Assembly (NCBI GenBank): GCA_003455945.1
Contig: DMPQ01000191.1
Location: 1 to 13,364, forward strand
Reading direction: 5' to 3'
Origin: Planctomycetaceae bacterium
GTDB taxonomy: Bacteria > Planctomycetota > Planctomycetia > Pirellulales > Pirellulaceae
DNA: 13,364 nucleotides
Shown: positions 1 through 7,399 of the stretch, piece by piece
How positions within the stretch are numbered: position 1 is the first letter of the stretch
Layout of the letters: each line of letters opens with the position of its first letter
The notes under the pieces: generated by a model
What the model was told of the DNA's origin: nothing
What the model saw: only the letters and a program-made list of their open reading frames with translations
The model's database searches: none
Translations under genes and position numbers: made by a program

Positions 1-1073
1 TGCATCTTCGGATCGTCGCGCAGCAACTCCGAGAAGGCACGGATCGAAGTCAGCGGGGTCCGCAGTTCGTGCGTCACGCTGTCCAGGAACTCGTCGCGCA
101 TCTTTTCGGCGAGCTTCTGCTGCGTGACGTCACGGACGATCCAGATCGTTCCGCGAAGCTCTCGCGTCGACGGATTCCATCGAGGATGTCGCGCGACACG
201 CAGGATGCGATTGCCGATCGAGCGCTCCCCTTCCAGGATCGTCACGGTCGGCTTGCGTACGATCAGCGAGCCGTCATCGTGCAGACCGGCGAGTGCCCGC
301 GTCGGATCCGCGGCGGTCGAAGTCTCCATGACGACGGTGGCCGAACCGATCTCCTCGTTCGGTCCCTGGGATCCCCCCATCGCGTTCGCCGTTCGGGATC
401 GATCGGCGGAACCGGCGGGCATGCGCTCGCGCGTTCGTTCGTCGAGCAGTGCCTGAAGGTTGTCGTTCAGATAGGCAATATGGCCGGTCTCGTCGAAGAC
501 GGCGATGCCGTCAGGGAGATCGTCGAGAATCTCGCACGGATCGGAGAGTGATCGTTCCGCCGGAATCGCCGCATCGCTTCGTTCGTCCGCCTCGGCGATC
601 AGCGAGTCGATTCGGTCGAGGAGCAGATTCCAGCCATAGCCTTCCGGGCCTTCGGTGCGAACCCGTTCGAGCACCTGCAGTTCCCGTTGACGATTGCGGG
701 CCCAGCCGGCCAGTTGCCGCCGGATCGCCTCGCTCCGCTTCAGTCGCCGTCGCGTTCTCCACCAGGCGATCGTCGTCGCGGCGGCGATGGCGATTCCCAG
801 CGAGACGAGCAGGATCGTCAGCAGACTCCCTTCGCTTGCCGTCGCCAGCTCGGCGCCGACGTCGTCGACCAACGCATTCGCGAACGCAGCGGCGTCGGGC
901 GGTTCGGCGGGGGAGGTGGGCTCGCTCGGGACGCCAGCCGTCACCGGAGTCTCGTCACCGCACGCGGTCGATCCCCTGTCGCAACTCAGGGCGAAGAGCG
1001 CAAGACCGATCGATGACCCGAGTCCGTCGGAGCGGAATGAAGGAGCGAGCGGCGAATGCGACAGACGACTCAC
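1..1073 (-). CDS. Membrane PAS-domain sensor histidine kinase (3' part beyond window)
   Basis: Reading the minus strand gives an open frame of about 357 codons that runs off the left edge. The N-terminus has a hydrophobic signal-like stretch (residues about 19-31), then about 50 Pro/Ala/Glu-rich residues that are probably extracytoplasmic, and a clear membrane helix at about 84-105. A PAS domain follows at about 176-315, opening with DLPDGIAVFDETGHIAYLN and ending with IWIVRDVTQQ. The HisKA phosphoacceptor box begins at about 320; VTHELRTPLTSIRAFSELL places the phosphorylated His at residue 335 (bases 69-71). The ATP-binding domain would lie outside the window. I chose the GTG at 1071-1073: it is the only ATG or GTG in this frame between the membrane helix and the upstream stop, and GGGGAT lies upstream of it. 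It follows the response-regulator gene by 45 bases in the same frame, so the two are probably one operon. The signal it senses is unknown. Family certain; start less so. Confidence 0.88.
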   Translation of the reverse strand, partial: MSRLSHSPLAPSFRSDGLGSSIGLALFALSCDRGSTACGDETPVTAGVPSEPTSPAEPPDAAAFANALVDDVGAELATASEGSLLTILLVSLGIAIAAATTIAWWRTRRRLKRSEAIRRQLAGWARNRQRELQVLERVRTEGPEGYGWNLLLDRIDSLIAEADERSDAAIPAERSLSDPCEILDDLPDGIAVFDETGHIAYLNDNLQALLDERTRERMPAGSADRSRTANAMGGSQGPNEEIGSATVVMETSTAADPTRALAGLHDDGSLIVRKPTVTILEGERSIGNRILRVARHPRWNPSTRELRGTIWIVRDVTQQKLAEKMRDEFLDSVTHELRTPLTSIRAFSELLRDDPKM

Positions 1074-1118
1074 GACAGGATCCCCGTGGGCGATGCGTTG
1101 CGTCGGCGATCGCCGACC

Positions 1119-1502
1119 TCACGAGCAGGCGCTCAGGCACTCTTCGACCTTCTGCAGTACGGCAGAAGGACTGAAGGGCTTGGGGAAGATCGCGGCCACG
1201 CCGAGCTCGGCTCGGAGCGTTTCGAGATTCAGTTCCAGCCCCTTGGCCGTGACGAGGATCACCGGGGTCGAGGCATGATGAGGCATCGATCGCATGCGCC
1301 GGCAGATTTCGGAGCCGTCGACCAACGGCATCTGTTGATCGGTGACCAGCAGATCGAACGGAGCGGCTTCCAGATGCTCGAGCGCCGATCGGCCTTCGCT
1401 GACCAGCGTGACCCGAAATCCGGCTCGCTGAAGATTGAACTTCAGGACGTTGCCGAGCGCAGCGTTGTCTTCGGCGATCAGGATGTGTGCCTGGCGAGTC
1501 AT
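1119..1502 (-). CDS. Single-domain (CheY-like) response regulator
   Basis: The 127-residue protein is a complete receiver domain with no output domain. The acidic pair is in LIAEDN (E11, D12), the phosphoacceptor is D55 in LLVTDQQMP, the conserved Thr is T85 in ILVTAKG and the conserved Lys is K108 in FPKPF. The start MTRQAHILIAEDN (ATG, complement of 1500-1502) fits the family. A longer frame reaches 1562, but its extra 20 residues do not resemble a receiver N-terminus. It lies 45 bases upstream of the histidine-kinase gene on the same strand and is the likely partner of that kinase. With no DNA-binding or enzymatic domain it must act by protein contact or as a phosphate relay. The neighbouring pilin gene makes a role in pilus control possible, but this is only context. 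Confidence 0.93.
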   Translation of the reverse strand: MTRQAHILIAEDNAALGNVLKFNLQRAGFRVTLVSEGRSALEHLEAAPFDLLVTDQQMPLVDGSEICRRMRSMPHHASTPVILVTAKGLELNLETLRAELGVAAIFPKPFSPSAVLQKVEECLSACS

Positions 1503-1740
1503 GAGGCGGTTCTCTCGGTGCGAGACACGCGACGGACGAGAAAGCAATCCACGCCAGAACATAGGTCGCGGTTCGATGCCGGCTCCCGATGCGAGCCGTG
1601 CCGGAGGTCGTCGCTTGCCGTGTCGGAGGTCGTGGCGCGGTGATGAGGAGCAGATCCGACCGGGACAGACGTTCGTCTCTCTCCGCGGCGGTCTGCCGTT
1701 CGATGAACCTGCCGGCGAGGCGATTCAGTCGAGCGGTCCG
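1503..1740. other. Intergenic stretch upstream of the response regulator
   Basis: About 240 bases lie between the pilin terminator and the response-regulator start. The short open frames here read as Arg/Ser-rich noise in all frames and none has a convincing start with a ribosome site. The minus-strand promoter for the regulator/kinase pair should be here, but I could not identify matching -35 and -10 boxes. Confidence 0.5.
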
Positions 1741-1746
1741 GAAACG

Positions 1747-1777
1747 ACGAACGCCGCCTCGGAAGAGGCGGCGTCGT
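1747..1777 (-). terminator. Hairpin terminator of the pilin gene
   Basis: A perfect 10-bp stem (acgccgcctc at 1751-1760 with gaggcggcgt at 1765-1774) closes a 4-base loop. It can be extended by 3 bp (1747-1749 with 1775-1777) across a single bulged base at 1750. It starts about 40 bases past the pilin stop. On the minus strand the stem is followed by a short T-run (complement of 1742-1744), as expected for an intrinsic terminator of a minus-strand transcript. The T-run is weak, so this could instead be a 3'-end stabilising hairpin. Confidence 0.7.
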
Positions 1778-1815
1778 GGCGGTGAGGTCGCGATCGTTCG
1801 GGGCGCTCGTCGGGT

Positions 1816-2268
1816 TCAGAGCTCGTCGTACTTCTTGGTCGGGTCGATCTGGGTGTTTCCCTGGAAGTTGATGATGAACTTCCCGGTCAGGCGGTTGTAC
1901 TTCCAGCCGCCGGTCCCGCTCGCTCCGTCGATCTCCGATCCGGACGGCGCTTCGATGACGACCGTATCGGAGGGAGCGACCGTGCCGACGGTGCACTTCG
2001 GAAAATCGCCGCGCACGTAGGTCGAAAGCGCCGTCTTGAAGGTCGTTTCGTTGGCACCGGAGCCGGCAGCGGGGAGCGCACCGAACTCGGCGACATACAT
2101 GTCGATCGCGTTGCGGATCACCTGAAGGGTCTGGATCAGGCTCTGGTCGGCAGCGCGTCGTGAGGTGCCGAGGAAGTTCGGAGCGGCGATCGCCGCCAGA
2201 ATTCCCAGGATCATGATCACGACGACCAGTTCGACGAGCGAGAAACCACGAAGACGACGGTTCGGCAT
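1816..2268 (-). CDS. Type II secretion/type IV pilus-like major pseudopilin (GspG-like)
   Basis: The 150-residue prepilin has a short basic leader and the cleavage site RRLRG|FSLVE, with the conserved Glu at mature position 5, followed by the hydrophobic helix VVVIMILGILAAIAAP. The helix continues as a typical major-pilin core (ADQSLIQTLQVIRNAIDMY). The C-terminus has GGWKYNRLTGKFIIN, a beta-hairpin style common in planctomycete and verrucomicrobial pilins. I chose the ATG at 2266-2268: it gives a normal eight-residue leader and GAGG lies eight bases upstream. A longer frame to 2370 would add 34 unlikely residues. Mature subunits would assemble into a pilus or pseudopilus after cleavage and N-methylation by a prepilin peptidase, which is not encoded here. 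It is transcribed divergently from the HD-GYP/minor-pseudopilin operon and is probably the main shaft subunit for those minor proteins. It lacks the long C-terminal calcium-loop region of classical GspG, so it may equally be a type IV pilin of unknown subtype. Confidence 0.88.
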   Translation of the reverse strand: MPNRRLRGFSLVELVVVIMILGILAAIAAPNFLGTSRRAADQSLIQTLQVIRNAIDMYVAEFGALPAAGSGANETTFKTALSTYVRGDFPKCTVGTVAPSDTVVIEAPSGSEIDGASGTGGWKYNRLTGKFIINFQGNTQIDPTKKYDEL

Positions 2269-2648
2269 GGTGATGGCCTCGATCCGATTCTCTTGACCTG
2301 CGGCGACCGCTTCCGACCCCCGAAAGCTTGCGGCCGCCGTTAGCCTAGGTCGCGATCCGGCGCGGTCCACGAAGGAATCGCCAGGACGATTTCTCGAGGG
2401 TCAATCGCTCCTCGTTCGAAATCCGAGCGAATCCGGATTGCCGTCCGGAGGCGTCGAGCCGGCGGCGATCCGATCGGCGCCGTCGGCATCTCCCTCCTGC
2501 TTCGCACCCCATTCGACCGCACTTCGACGCTCGATTGCGCCGACGGTCCTGGCGGGGTGTCCTACGGTTGACGAACCGCGTGGCCGGAGGGGATCGATCT
2601 CCGTCGCCTTGCACCGGTGCTCTGCCATCTCGGACGGAACTTCGCGAC
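2269..2648. other. Divergent intergenic region between pilin and HD-GYP operon
   Basis: About 380 bases separate the two divergent start codons, so promoters and any shared operator for the pilus locus should lie here. A plus-strand frame runs back to a TTG at 2535, but from 2535 to 2648 the third-position GC is visibly lower than in the genes and the translation has no domain character. I therefore treat it as upstream DNA. TTGACG at 2568-2573 is a possible plus-strand -35 box without a good -10 partner. No other gene or clear repeat was seen. Confidence 0.5.
2342..2369 (-). promoter_or_regulatory. Possible promoter of the pilin gene
   Basis: On the minus strand TAGGCT (complement of 2342-2347) lies 16 bases downstream of TGGACC (complement of 2364-2369), about 75 bases before the pilin start. 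The -10 hexamer is identical to the one proposed for the thioredoxin-fold gene at 9382-9387. The boxes are weak matches to the sigma-70 consensus, so this is tentative. Confidence 0.3.
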
Positions 2649-4316
2649 GTGACCCGCACACCGACCGACAAACCGCAACTTCGTCGGGCGACTGCCGAGC
2701 AGGACTCGATCGTCGACTCGTTGATGTCGAGTCCGTTCGTGACGATGTGGCTGATCGAAACGGACGACCACGGGGAAATCACCGGCGGGCATCGCTGGAA
2801 CGGAGAGCTCGGAGAATTCGAGCCGATGGCGGTCGCCGATGCCCTCGAGAACTGGGGTGGGCGAATCCGTCCGCTCGAGAACGGCGAGTTCGATCGCTTG
2901 GCCGATCCGGAACAGAAGGTCGAGCGTCTGCTGATCGGCGGTAAGGATGCGCATGGCCCGCTGCATCTGGGGCTGATCTGTCCTGCCTGTTCGGCCAACC
3001 TGATCGTCTCGCTGATCCGGCAGGTTTCGGTCAGTTCCGCGATCGAACGTCGGTTCGGGACCGCCGAACGCCAGCTCGACGAACTGATGCGGGCCAACGA
3101 CTCGCTCGTCGTCCAGGTGACCGAAGACTTCGAGGAACTGACCTTTCTGCGTTCGATCTCGGAGTACCTGGAGTGCTCCGACGAGTCGATCGGCTATCTG
3201 CAGATGGCCGAGACGATGATCGAACCGCTGGCTCGGGGCGTCCGGGCCGCTCAGCTGTCGATCGTCACGATTGATGCCGAGGGGGCCTATCGAGTCGAAC
3301 TGACCTGCGGCTGCCCGATCCTGTCGGAAGCGGCAACCGAGTCGCTGCTTGCGACCTTGGGACGTGAGATCGGCGGCCGACCCTACGTGCAGAACCACTT
3401 CGATCGAGGTCCCCTGGCCGCACGCTATCCGAACGTCGAGCGGCTGATGGTCGTCAAGATGGCGAGCACGCGAAGGACGCTCGGCTATCTGGTTGCCGTC
3501 AATCGGGCCTCGCTCGGACTCGAAGATATCGAAGCACGTCTGAACGATCAGAGTCATCAGGAGTTCGGTACCTCCGAGGCGGCACTGCTCGGCTCGGCCG
3601 GCTCGATTCTCGCCTCGCATGCCCACAATGTCGCGCTGCTGAAGCAGAAGGAAGACCTGCTCACCAGCGTCATTCGTGCGATGGTCTCGGCGATCGAAGC
3701 CAAGGATCAGTACACTCGCGGTCACAGCGATCGAGTCGCGCTGTTCGGTCAGGTTCTGGCCAAGGAACTCGGTCTCTCCGATGCCTATGCCGAGAAGATC
3801 TTCCTGTCGGGGCTGTTGCATGACGTCGGCAAGATCGGCGTCAGCGACGCGACGTTGCGGAAGCCGGGGAAGCTGACCGACGAGGAGTACGAGGAGATCA
3901 AGCGTCATCCGGACGAGGGTTGGGCGATCCTGCAGGATATCGAGCAGCTCCGCGACATCCTGCCGGGAGTTCTCTATCACCACGAGCGGATCGACGGGCG
4001 AGGGTACCCCGACGGACTGCGCGATCAGGCGATTCCTCTGGACGGCCGCATTCTGGCCGTCGCCGACGCCTGGGACGCGATGACCAGCGATCGACCGTAT
4101 CGCCGCGGCATGCCGCCGGAGAAGGCCGAGTCGATCCTGCGCGAAGGGGCGGGGACGCAATGGGATTCGCGCATCGTCGACGCGTTCTTCCGTGCTCGCG
4201 GCGAGATCGAGCGTGTGATGAAGGAGTATGACCTTCCGGTCAAGCCTCCGCGCGTCACCGGTGATGGGCATGGAAGTCGACTCGGCGAACCGTCGCCGAC
4301 CTCGACTCAGCTGTAG
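2649..4316 (+). CDS. GAF and HD-GYP domain cyclic-di-GMP phosphodiesterase
   Basis: A protein of about 555 residues with no membrane segment, so probably cytoplasmic. The N-terminal 125 residues are not recognised; they contain a CPAC pair (LGLICPACSANLIV). A short coiled-coil segment (about 130-165) leads into a GAF-like sensory domain (about 165-320). The C-terminal HD-GYP domain (about 345-520) is intact: H359 in RGHSDRV, the HD pair H391-D392 in LLHDVGKIG, H420 in KRHPDEG, H444-H445 in YHHERIDGRGYPDG (which holds the GYP motif), and ADAWDAMTSDRPYR. Such enzymes use metals to hydrolyse c-di-GMP to pGpG or GMP. The chosen start is GTG at 2649; TTG 2535 or ATG 2724 are alternatives. The stop is 16 bases before the GspH-like gene, so it is very likely the first gene of the minor-pseudopilin operon and may tie pilus activity to c-di-GMP. 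Confidence 0.87.
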   Translation: MTRTPTDKPQLRRATAEQDSIVDSLMSSPFVTMWLIETDDHGEITGGHRWNGELGEFEPMAVADALENWGGRIRPLENGEFDRLADPEQKVERLLIGGKDAHGPLHLGLICPACSANLIVSLIRQVSVSSAIERRFGTAERQLDELMRANDSLVVQVTEDFEELTFLRSISEYLECSDESIGYLQMAETMIEPLARGVRAAQLSIVTIDAEGAYRVELTCGCPILSEAATESLLATLGREIGGRPYVQNHFDRGPLAARYPNVERLMVVKMASTRRTLGYLVAVNRASLGLEDIEARLNDQSHQEFGTSEAALLGSAGSILASHAHNVALLKQKEDLLTSVIRAMVSAIEAKDQYTRGHSDRVALFGQVLAKELGLSDAYAEKIFLSGLLHDVGKIGVSDATLRKPGKLTDEEYEEIKRHPDEGWAILQDIEQLRDILPGVLYHHERIDGRGYPDGLRDQAIPLDGRILAVADAWDAMTSDRPYRRGMPPEKAESILREGAGTQWDSRIVDAFFRARGEIERVMKEYDLPVKPPRVTGDGHGSRLGEPSPTSTQL

Positions 4317-4332
4317 TTCGGGAGAGCCGTCG

Positions 4333-4848
4333 ATGGCCGACCGAACCCGTTGCTTGCGCCCTCGAAGCGCTCTCGCCAAGAGCGACCGTCATCGCGGCGG
4401 TTATTCGTACCTGGAAATGCTCGTCGTGCTGCTGATGCTCGGCACGCTCGCCGCGATCGCCGTTCCGGACTTGGCCGAGGGGGTGCGTCGCCATCGACTG
4501 CGGGAAGCGGCCGAGCGGGTGCGCAGCGCGATCCTCGAGGGGACCGAGCTGGCTCGAACGTCGGGGCTCGATCAGGAGATCATCGCGCCGGTCGGAGCGG
4601 CGCGGATCTACCTCCCCGGTGCGACCGATCCCGCGACTCGGGCGACTCCCTGGACGATCGAACTGGGCGGAGGCGAATCGGGTTGCCGAATCGAGTCGTC
4701 CCGTTTCGGAGCCGCGGCGCTCGAGCATCTGTCGATCGATGAAGGGGGGCGACTGCGTGATGAAGGGAGCCTTCGTCTGACGTCGGGAGGACGTTCGATC
4801 GACGTGACGGTCACCGGACAGGAAGTCGTGATCGGAGAAGTCCGATGA
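4333..4848 (+). CDS. Minor pseudopilin, GspH-like
   Basis: The 171-residue prepilin has the site HRGG|YSYLE, with Glu at mature position 5, followed by the helix MLVVLLMLGTLAAIAVP. The polar continuation DLAEGVRRHRLREAAERVRSA is typical of the GspH/FimT family, as is the beta-rich C-terminus (about 75-171) containing ARIYLPG, TPWTIELGGG and DVTVTGQEVVIGEVR. The ATG at 4333-4335 has GGAGAG six to seven bases upstream. It gives an unusually long, Arg-rich leader of 23 residues. In type II secretion GspH sits just below the I-J-K tip and joins it to the shaft, so a similar linking role is inferred here. Its stop overlaps the start of the next gene (ATGA at 4845-4848), indicating translational coupling. 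Confidence 0.85.
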   Translation: MADRTRCLRPRSALAKSDRHRGGYSYLEMLVVLLMLGTLAAIAVPDLAEGVRRHRLREAAERVRSAILEGTELARTSGLDQEIIAPVGAARIYLPGATDPATRATPWTIELGGGESGCRIESSRFGAAALEHLSIDEGGRLRDEGSLRLTSGGRSIDVTVTGQEVVIGEVR

Positions 4849-6509
4849 GCGATCGAGCCGACGCCGTTTACCGTCGTTCGAGATCGCGTCGCGTCGCGTC
4901 AGGTCGAGGTCGCCGGCCCGGCTTTTCGTTTCTCGAGGTGGTGATCGCGGCTGCCTCGGGAACGATCCTGATGATCGGACTCGGCAGTACGCTCTTCCTG
5001 CTGACTCGTTCGGCCAGTGGCACCGCCGCCGGTGAGCAGCGCTTTCGCCTTCGTAGTCGCCTGTCGCAGATGGAACGAGAGATCGTCGAGGCGCGCTCGA
5101 TCCGAATGCCGAACGAGTCGGAACTCCGACTCGAAATGCCGTCGTTCGGCCGCGAACTCCCCGATGTGATCTCCTACCGATGGGACGACGACCTCGCGTC
5201 GCTGGTCAGGCGTCAGGGAGAGAGCGAGCGCCGCTGGATCGAAGGGTTGTCGGATTTCGAGTTCACCCCGACGACGGTCGCGGGACCCGCTGACGATCTT
5301 CCCTGCACGACCGTTCGTCCCGCCGCAACGACGATCGACCTCTCGGGTTCCCAGTCGACACTCAACGTCTCCTTCGGGCAGATCATCTCCCAACCGCTTG
5401 CGCTTCCGACCGCGCCGGAGCAGTCCGGAGCGATTCTGACCGGTCACCTGATCGACCTGATCCGCATTCGTCTCAGCAATCGATCGCATGACGGAACGAT
5501 CGAATTGCGGATCGTCCGCGCCGATGCGGCCGGGAACCCGGCAGAGGATCCGATCTATCGGACGACGATCGCCGAATCGAGTCTGACGGGGAACGAGATC
5601 GAGATTCGTCCCGAGCATGCCGTACTCCTGCACGCCGGTTCGAACTGGCTGTTGCAGCTTCGGCCGCTCGACGAGGACGGCGACTTCAAGCTTCACCAGC
5701 TGATCGGATCCCCACTCGCGTCGTCCATCGATCAGACGACCCGAGTCGCGACGCCGCTGACGCGCGCGATTCGTCTGACGTTGAGCACTCGATCGCTCGA
5801 ACGCCGGCCGCTCGACGGAGTCGCTCCGCAGCTCCTGACCTCGATCGGCTATGAACTCTCGACCGACGGACCGCTTTCCGATTCGCTCGGCGGACAGGTC
5901 GCCATCGTTTCGCGTCAGCCTCGCCGTGATTCGACTTGGCGTTTCAGTGGGAACGACGCGACGGCTCCGATCGACGACGTCGATGCGGACCTGCAGAACT
6001 GGGAACTGTCGGGAACGCTGGCCGATCCGATCGACGGAACACGTCGACTGACCGGCAAGCTGAGCACCGCACCGAACTCGGCTGCCTCGGGGCCGCTGCG
6101 AGCACGTGTCCGCTTCGGGGCGACGAGCGGTTCGGGAGACGTCGATTGTCGGATCGGGATCGGTGACCCGAGCGACGACGGATTCGAACTCCAGGCGCTC
6201 TGGGTTCGACCGATCAGCGGCGACGCCGAGCTTCGCTTTGCGCTGGTCAAGGGGCTCGCATCGATTCCGCTCTCGCGACGGTCGCTCGTGGCGGGGCAGG
6301 GGATCGACTTCGGCCTGACGGCCGTGCCCATCGAAGGGCGGATCGAACTCTCGATCGACGATGTTCCGGTGGCGAGCTACGACGTCGACGAGTGCGGTAT
6401 CCGTGCGAATCAGGCGATCGGCGAGCCGACGTGCGGTCTGAGCATCGATACCGGTTCCGCCACGATTCCGATCGATCTGCTGGTTCTCGAACAGGGAGCC
6501 GGCGAGTGA
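4845..6509 (+). CDS. Minor pseudopilin, GspJ-like, enlarged by extracellular beta domains
   Basis: The 554-residue protein is more than twice the usual GspJ length of about 200. A 26-residue Arg-rich leader ends at RRPG|FSFLE, with Glu at mature position 5, followed by the helix VVIAAASGTILMIGLGSTLFLL. Residues 60-140 look like a GspJ core (RLSQMEREIVEARS, VISYRWDDDLASLVRR, RWIEGLSDFEF), and core-like strands resume at about 305-360. Between them (about 165-305) is a beta-rich segment, LIRIRLSNRSHDGTIELRI to LLHAGSNWLLQL, resembling jelly-roll modules of secreted proteins. Residues 360-550 look like a LamG/concanavalin-type beta sandwich (GPLRARVRFG, GFELQALWVR, IELSIDDVPVASYDV). The domain names are inferred by eye; the pilin head is clear. 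The start overlaps the GspH-like stop, and the stop at 6507-6509 overlaps the next GTG. Expected to be a tip subunit. Confidence 0.82.
   Translation: MSDRADAVYRRSRSRRVASGRGRRPGFSFLEVVIAAASGTILMIGLGSTLFLLTRSASGTAAGEQRFRLRSRLSQMEREIVEARSIRMPNESELRLEMPSFGRELPDVISYRWDDDLASLVRRQGESERRWIEGLSDFEFTPTTVAGPADDLPCTTVRPAATTIDLSGSQSTLNVSFGQIISQPLALPTAPEQSGAILTGHLIDLIRIRLSNRSHDGTIELRIVRADAAGNPAEDPIYRTTIAESSLTGNEIEIRPEHAVLLHAGSNWLLQLRPLDEDGDFKLHQLIGSPLASSIDQTTRVATPLTRAIRLTLSTRSLERRPLDGVAPQLLTSIGYELSTDGPLSDSLGGQVAIVSRQPRRDSTWRFSGNDATAPIDDVDADLQNWELSGTLADPIDGTRRLTGKLSTAPNSAASGPLRARVRFGATSGSGDVDCRIGIGDPSDDGFELQALWVRPISGDAELRFALVKGLASIPLSRRSLVAGQGIDFGLTAVPIEGRIELSIDDVPVASYDVDECGIRANQAIGEPTCGLSIDTGSATIPIDLLVLEQGAGE
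6494..6498 (+). promoter_or_regulatory. Ribosome-binding site deciding the GTG start at 6506
   Basis: GGGAG lies seven bases before the GTG at 6506-6508. This supports that start over the in-frame ATG at 6392 deep inside the preceding gene, and it yields a normal 16-residue prepilin leader. Confidence 0.75.
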
Positions 6510-7399
6510 GACCAGCGACGTCGCGACATCGAAGGGGGCCTCGTCGCCGAGGCTACTCGCAACTCGAGGTGGTGGCGGCGACGCTGCTCGTCGGCATCGT
6601 GATGACGGCGTCGCTCGAGACCTATGGCGCATCGCTACGCATGAATGCGAGAACGATGCAGCTGGATGCGGGGATGAGATCGGCTCGCGAACTGATGAGC
6701 GAGATCCTCGGTCGGCGATTCGAAGAGACGACCGGAGCCGTAACGCTCGGACCCGATTCGGGCGAGTCGCAGGAGTCGGTCGAGACGCTCGATGATGTCG
6801 ACGACTTCGACGGTTGGAGCGAGACGATCGAGGCGGATCGGTTCGGTGACCGAGATCGAACCTCGGCCGACGGACTCACTTGGTCTCGAACGGTGGAGGT
6901 GCGCCATGTGCGAGTCGACTCGCCCGGCGTCGTCGTCTCATCGCGAACCGGGCTGAAGCGGGTCGTCGTGATGGTGCGTCGCGGAGGGAATCCGGTCGCG
7001 CAGCTTGTCGCGTTCGCCGGTGGCATGCTCGACGAGGACCTGCGCCGTGCTGCCATCGGTCGCGGACGCGAAGACGACGATACGAATCGATCGCCGATGG
7101 CGCGCGCCGAGGCGAATCCGCGGATCGGAGTCGGCGTCGCGTCGGTCACGCTCGACGGCACGGCCAGTTTCGATCCCGACGGCGATCTCTTGACGTTCCG
7201 CTGGAGATCCGAAGGGAGCACGATCGCGACGACGGCCGTAGCGACCGTCGCCGTCAACAACGCCTCGACTGTCGTCAAGGTGCAGGAGTTCGAGCTCGAG
7301 GTGAGCGACGTGCACGGCAATCGTACCCGCGACGTCGTGCGAGTCGTCATCGAACCGCCGGGAACCGTCGAGATGACCGGAGGGGGGCCGACTCCATGA
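6506..7399 (+). CDS. Minor pseudopilin, GspI-like, with C-terminal PKD-like domain
   Basis: The 297-residue protein starts at a GTG overlapping the previous stop (GTGA). The leader of 16 residues ends at RRRG|YSQLE, with Glu at mature position 5, followed by the helix VVAATLLVGIVMTASLETYG. The pilin core (about 17-180) includes TMQLDAGMRSARELMSEILGRRFEE, DGLTWSRTVEVRHV and GLKRVVVMVRRGG, in the style of GspI. After a charged linker (about 183-202) comes a PKD/cadherin-like beta sandwich at about 203-283, with the hallmark SVTLDGTASFDPDGDLLTFRW and a closing FELEVSDVHGNRTRDVVRVV. Ordinary GspI is about 120 residues, so the linker and PKD-like part are an addition. Such domains act as extracellular spacers or in protein and polysaccharide contact. 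The stop overlaps the next ATG (ATGA at 7396-7399). Family and fusion are well supported; the contact partner is unknown. Confidence 0.85.
   Translation: MRPATSRHRRGPRRRGYSQLEVVAATLLVGIVMTASLETYGASLRMNARTMQLDAGMRSARELMSEILGRRFEETTGAVTLGPDSGESQESVETLDDVDDFDGWSETIEADRFGDRDRTSADGLTWSRTVEVRHVRVDSPGVVVSSRTGLKRVVVMVRRGGNPVAQLVAFAGGMLDEDLRRAAIGRGREDDDTNRSPMARAEANPRIGVGVASVTLDGTASFDPDGDLLTFRWRSEGSTIATTAVATVAVNNASTVVKVQEFELEVSDVHGNRTRDVVRVVIEPPGTVEMTGGGPTP

Noticed and set aside
972..1073. Lipoprotein signal at Cys31 of the histidine kinase
   Set aside because: The residues before the Cys (F-A-L-S) do not fit a good lipobox; treated only as a hydrophobic N-terminal segment.
449..1643. Several plus-strand frames over the kinase and regulator genes
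   Set aside because: Antisense shadows; the minus strand shows PAS, HisKA and receiver motifs.
2535..2648. TTG-initiated extension of the HD-GYP protein
   Set aside because: Lower third-position GC and no domain character; GTG 2649 preferred, though not proven.
2562..4379. 605-residue open frame on the minus strand opposite the HD-GYP gene
   Set aside because: Arg/Gln/Asp-rich with no domain; an antisense shadow of a GC-rich gene whose plus-strand product has clear HD-GYP motifs.
4899..6632. 577-residue minus-strand frame opposite the GspJ-like gene
   Set aside because: Low-complexity Arg-rich translation; the plus-strand reading has a prepilin signal and coupled starts.
6880..7395. Upstream extension of the GspK-like frame
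   Set aside because: It overlaps the GspI-like gene in another frame and reads as Arg-rich noise; ATG 7396 overlaps the stop and is the natural start.
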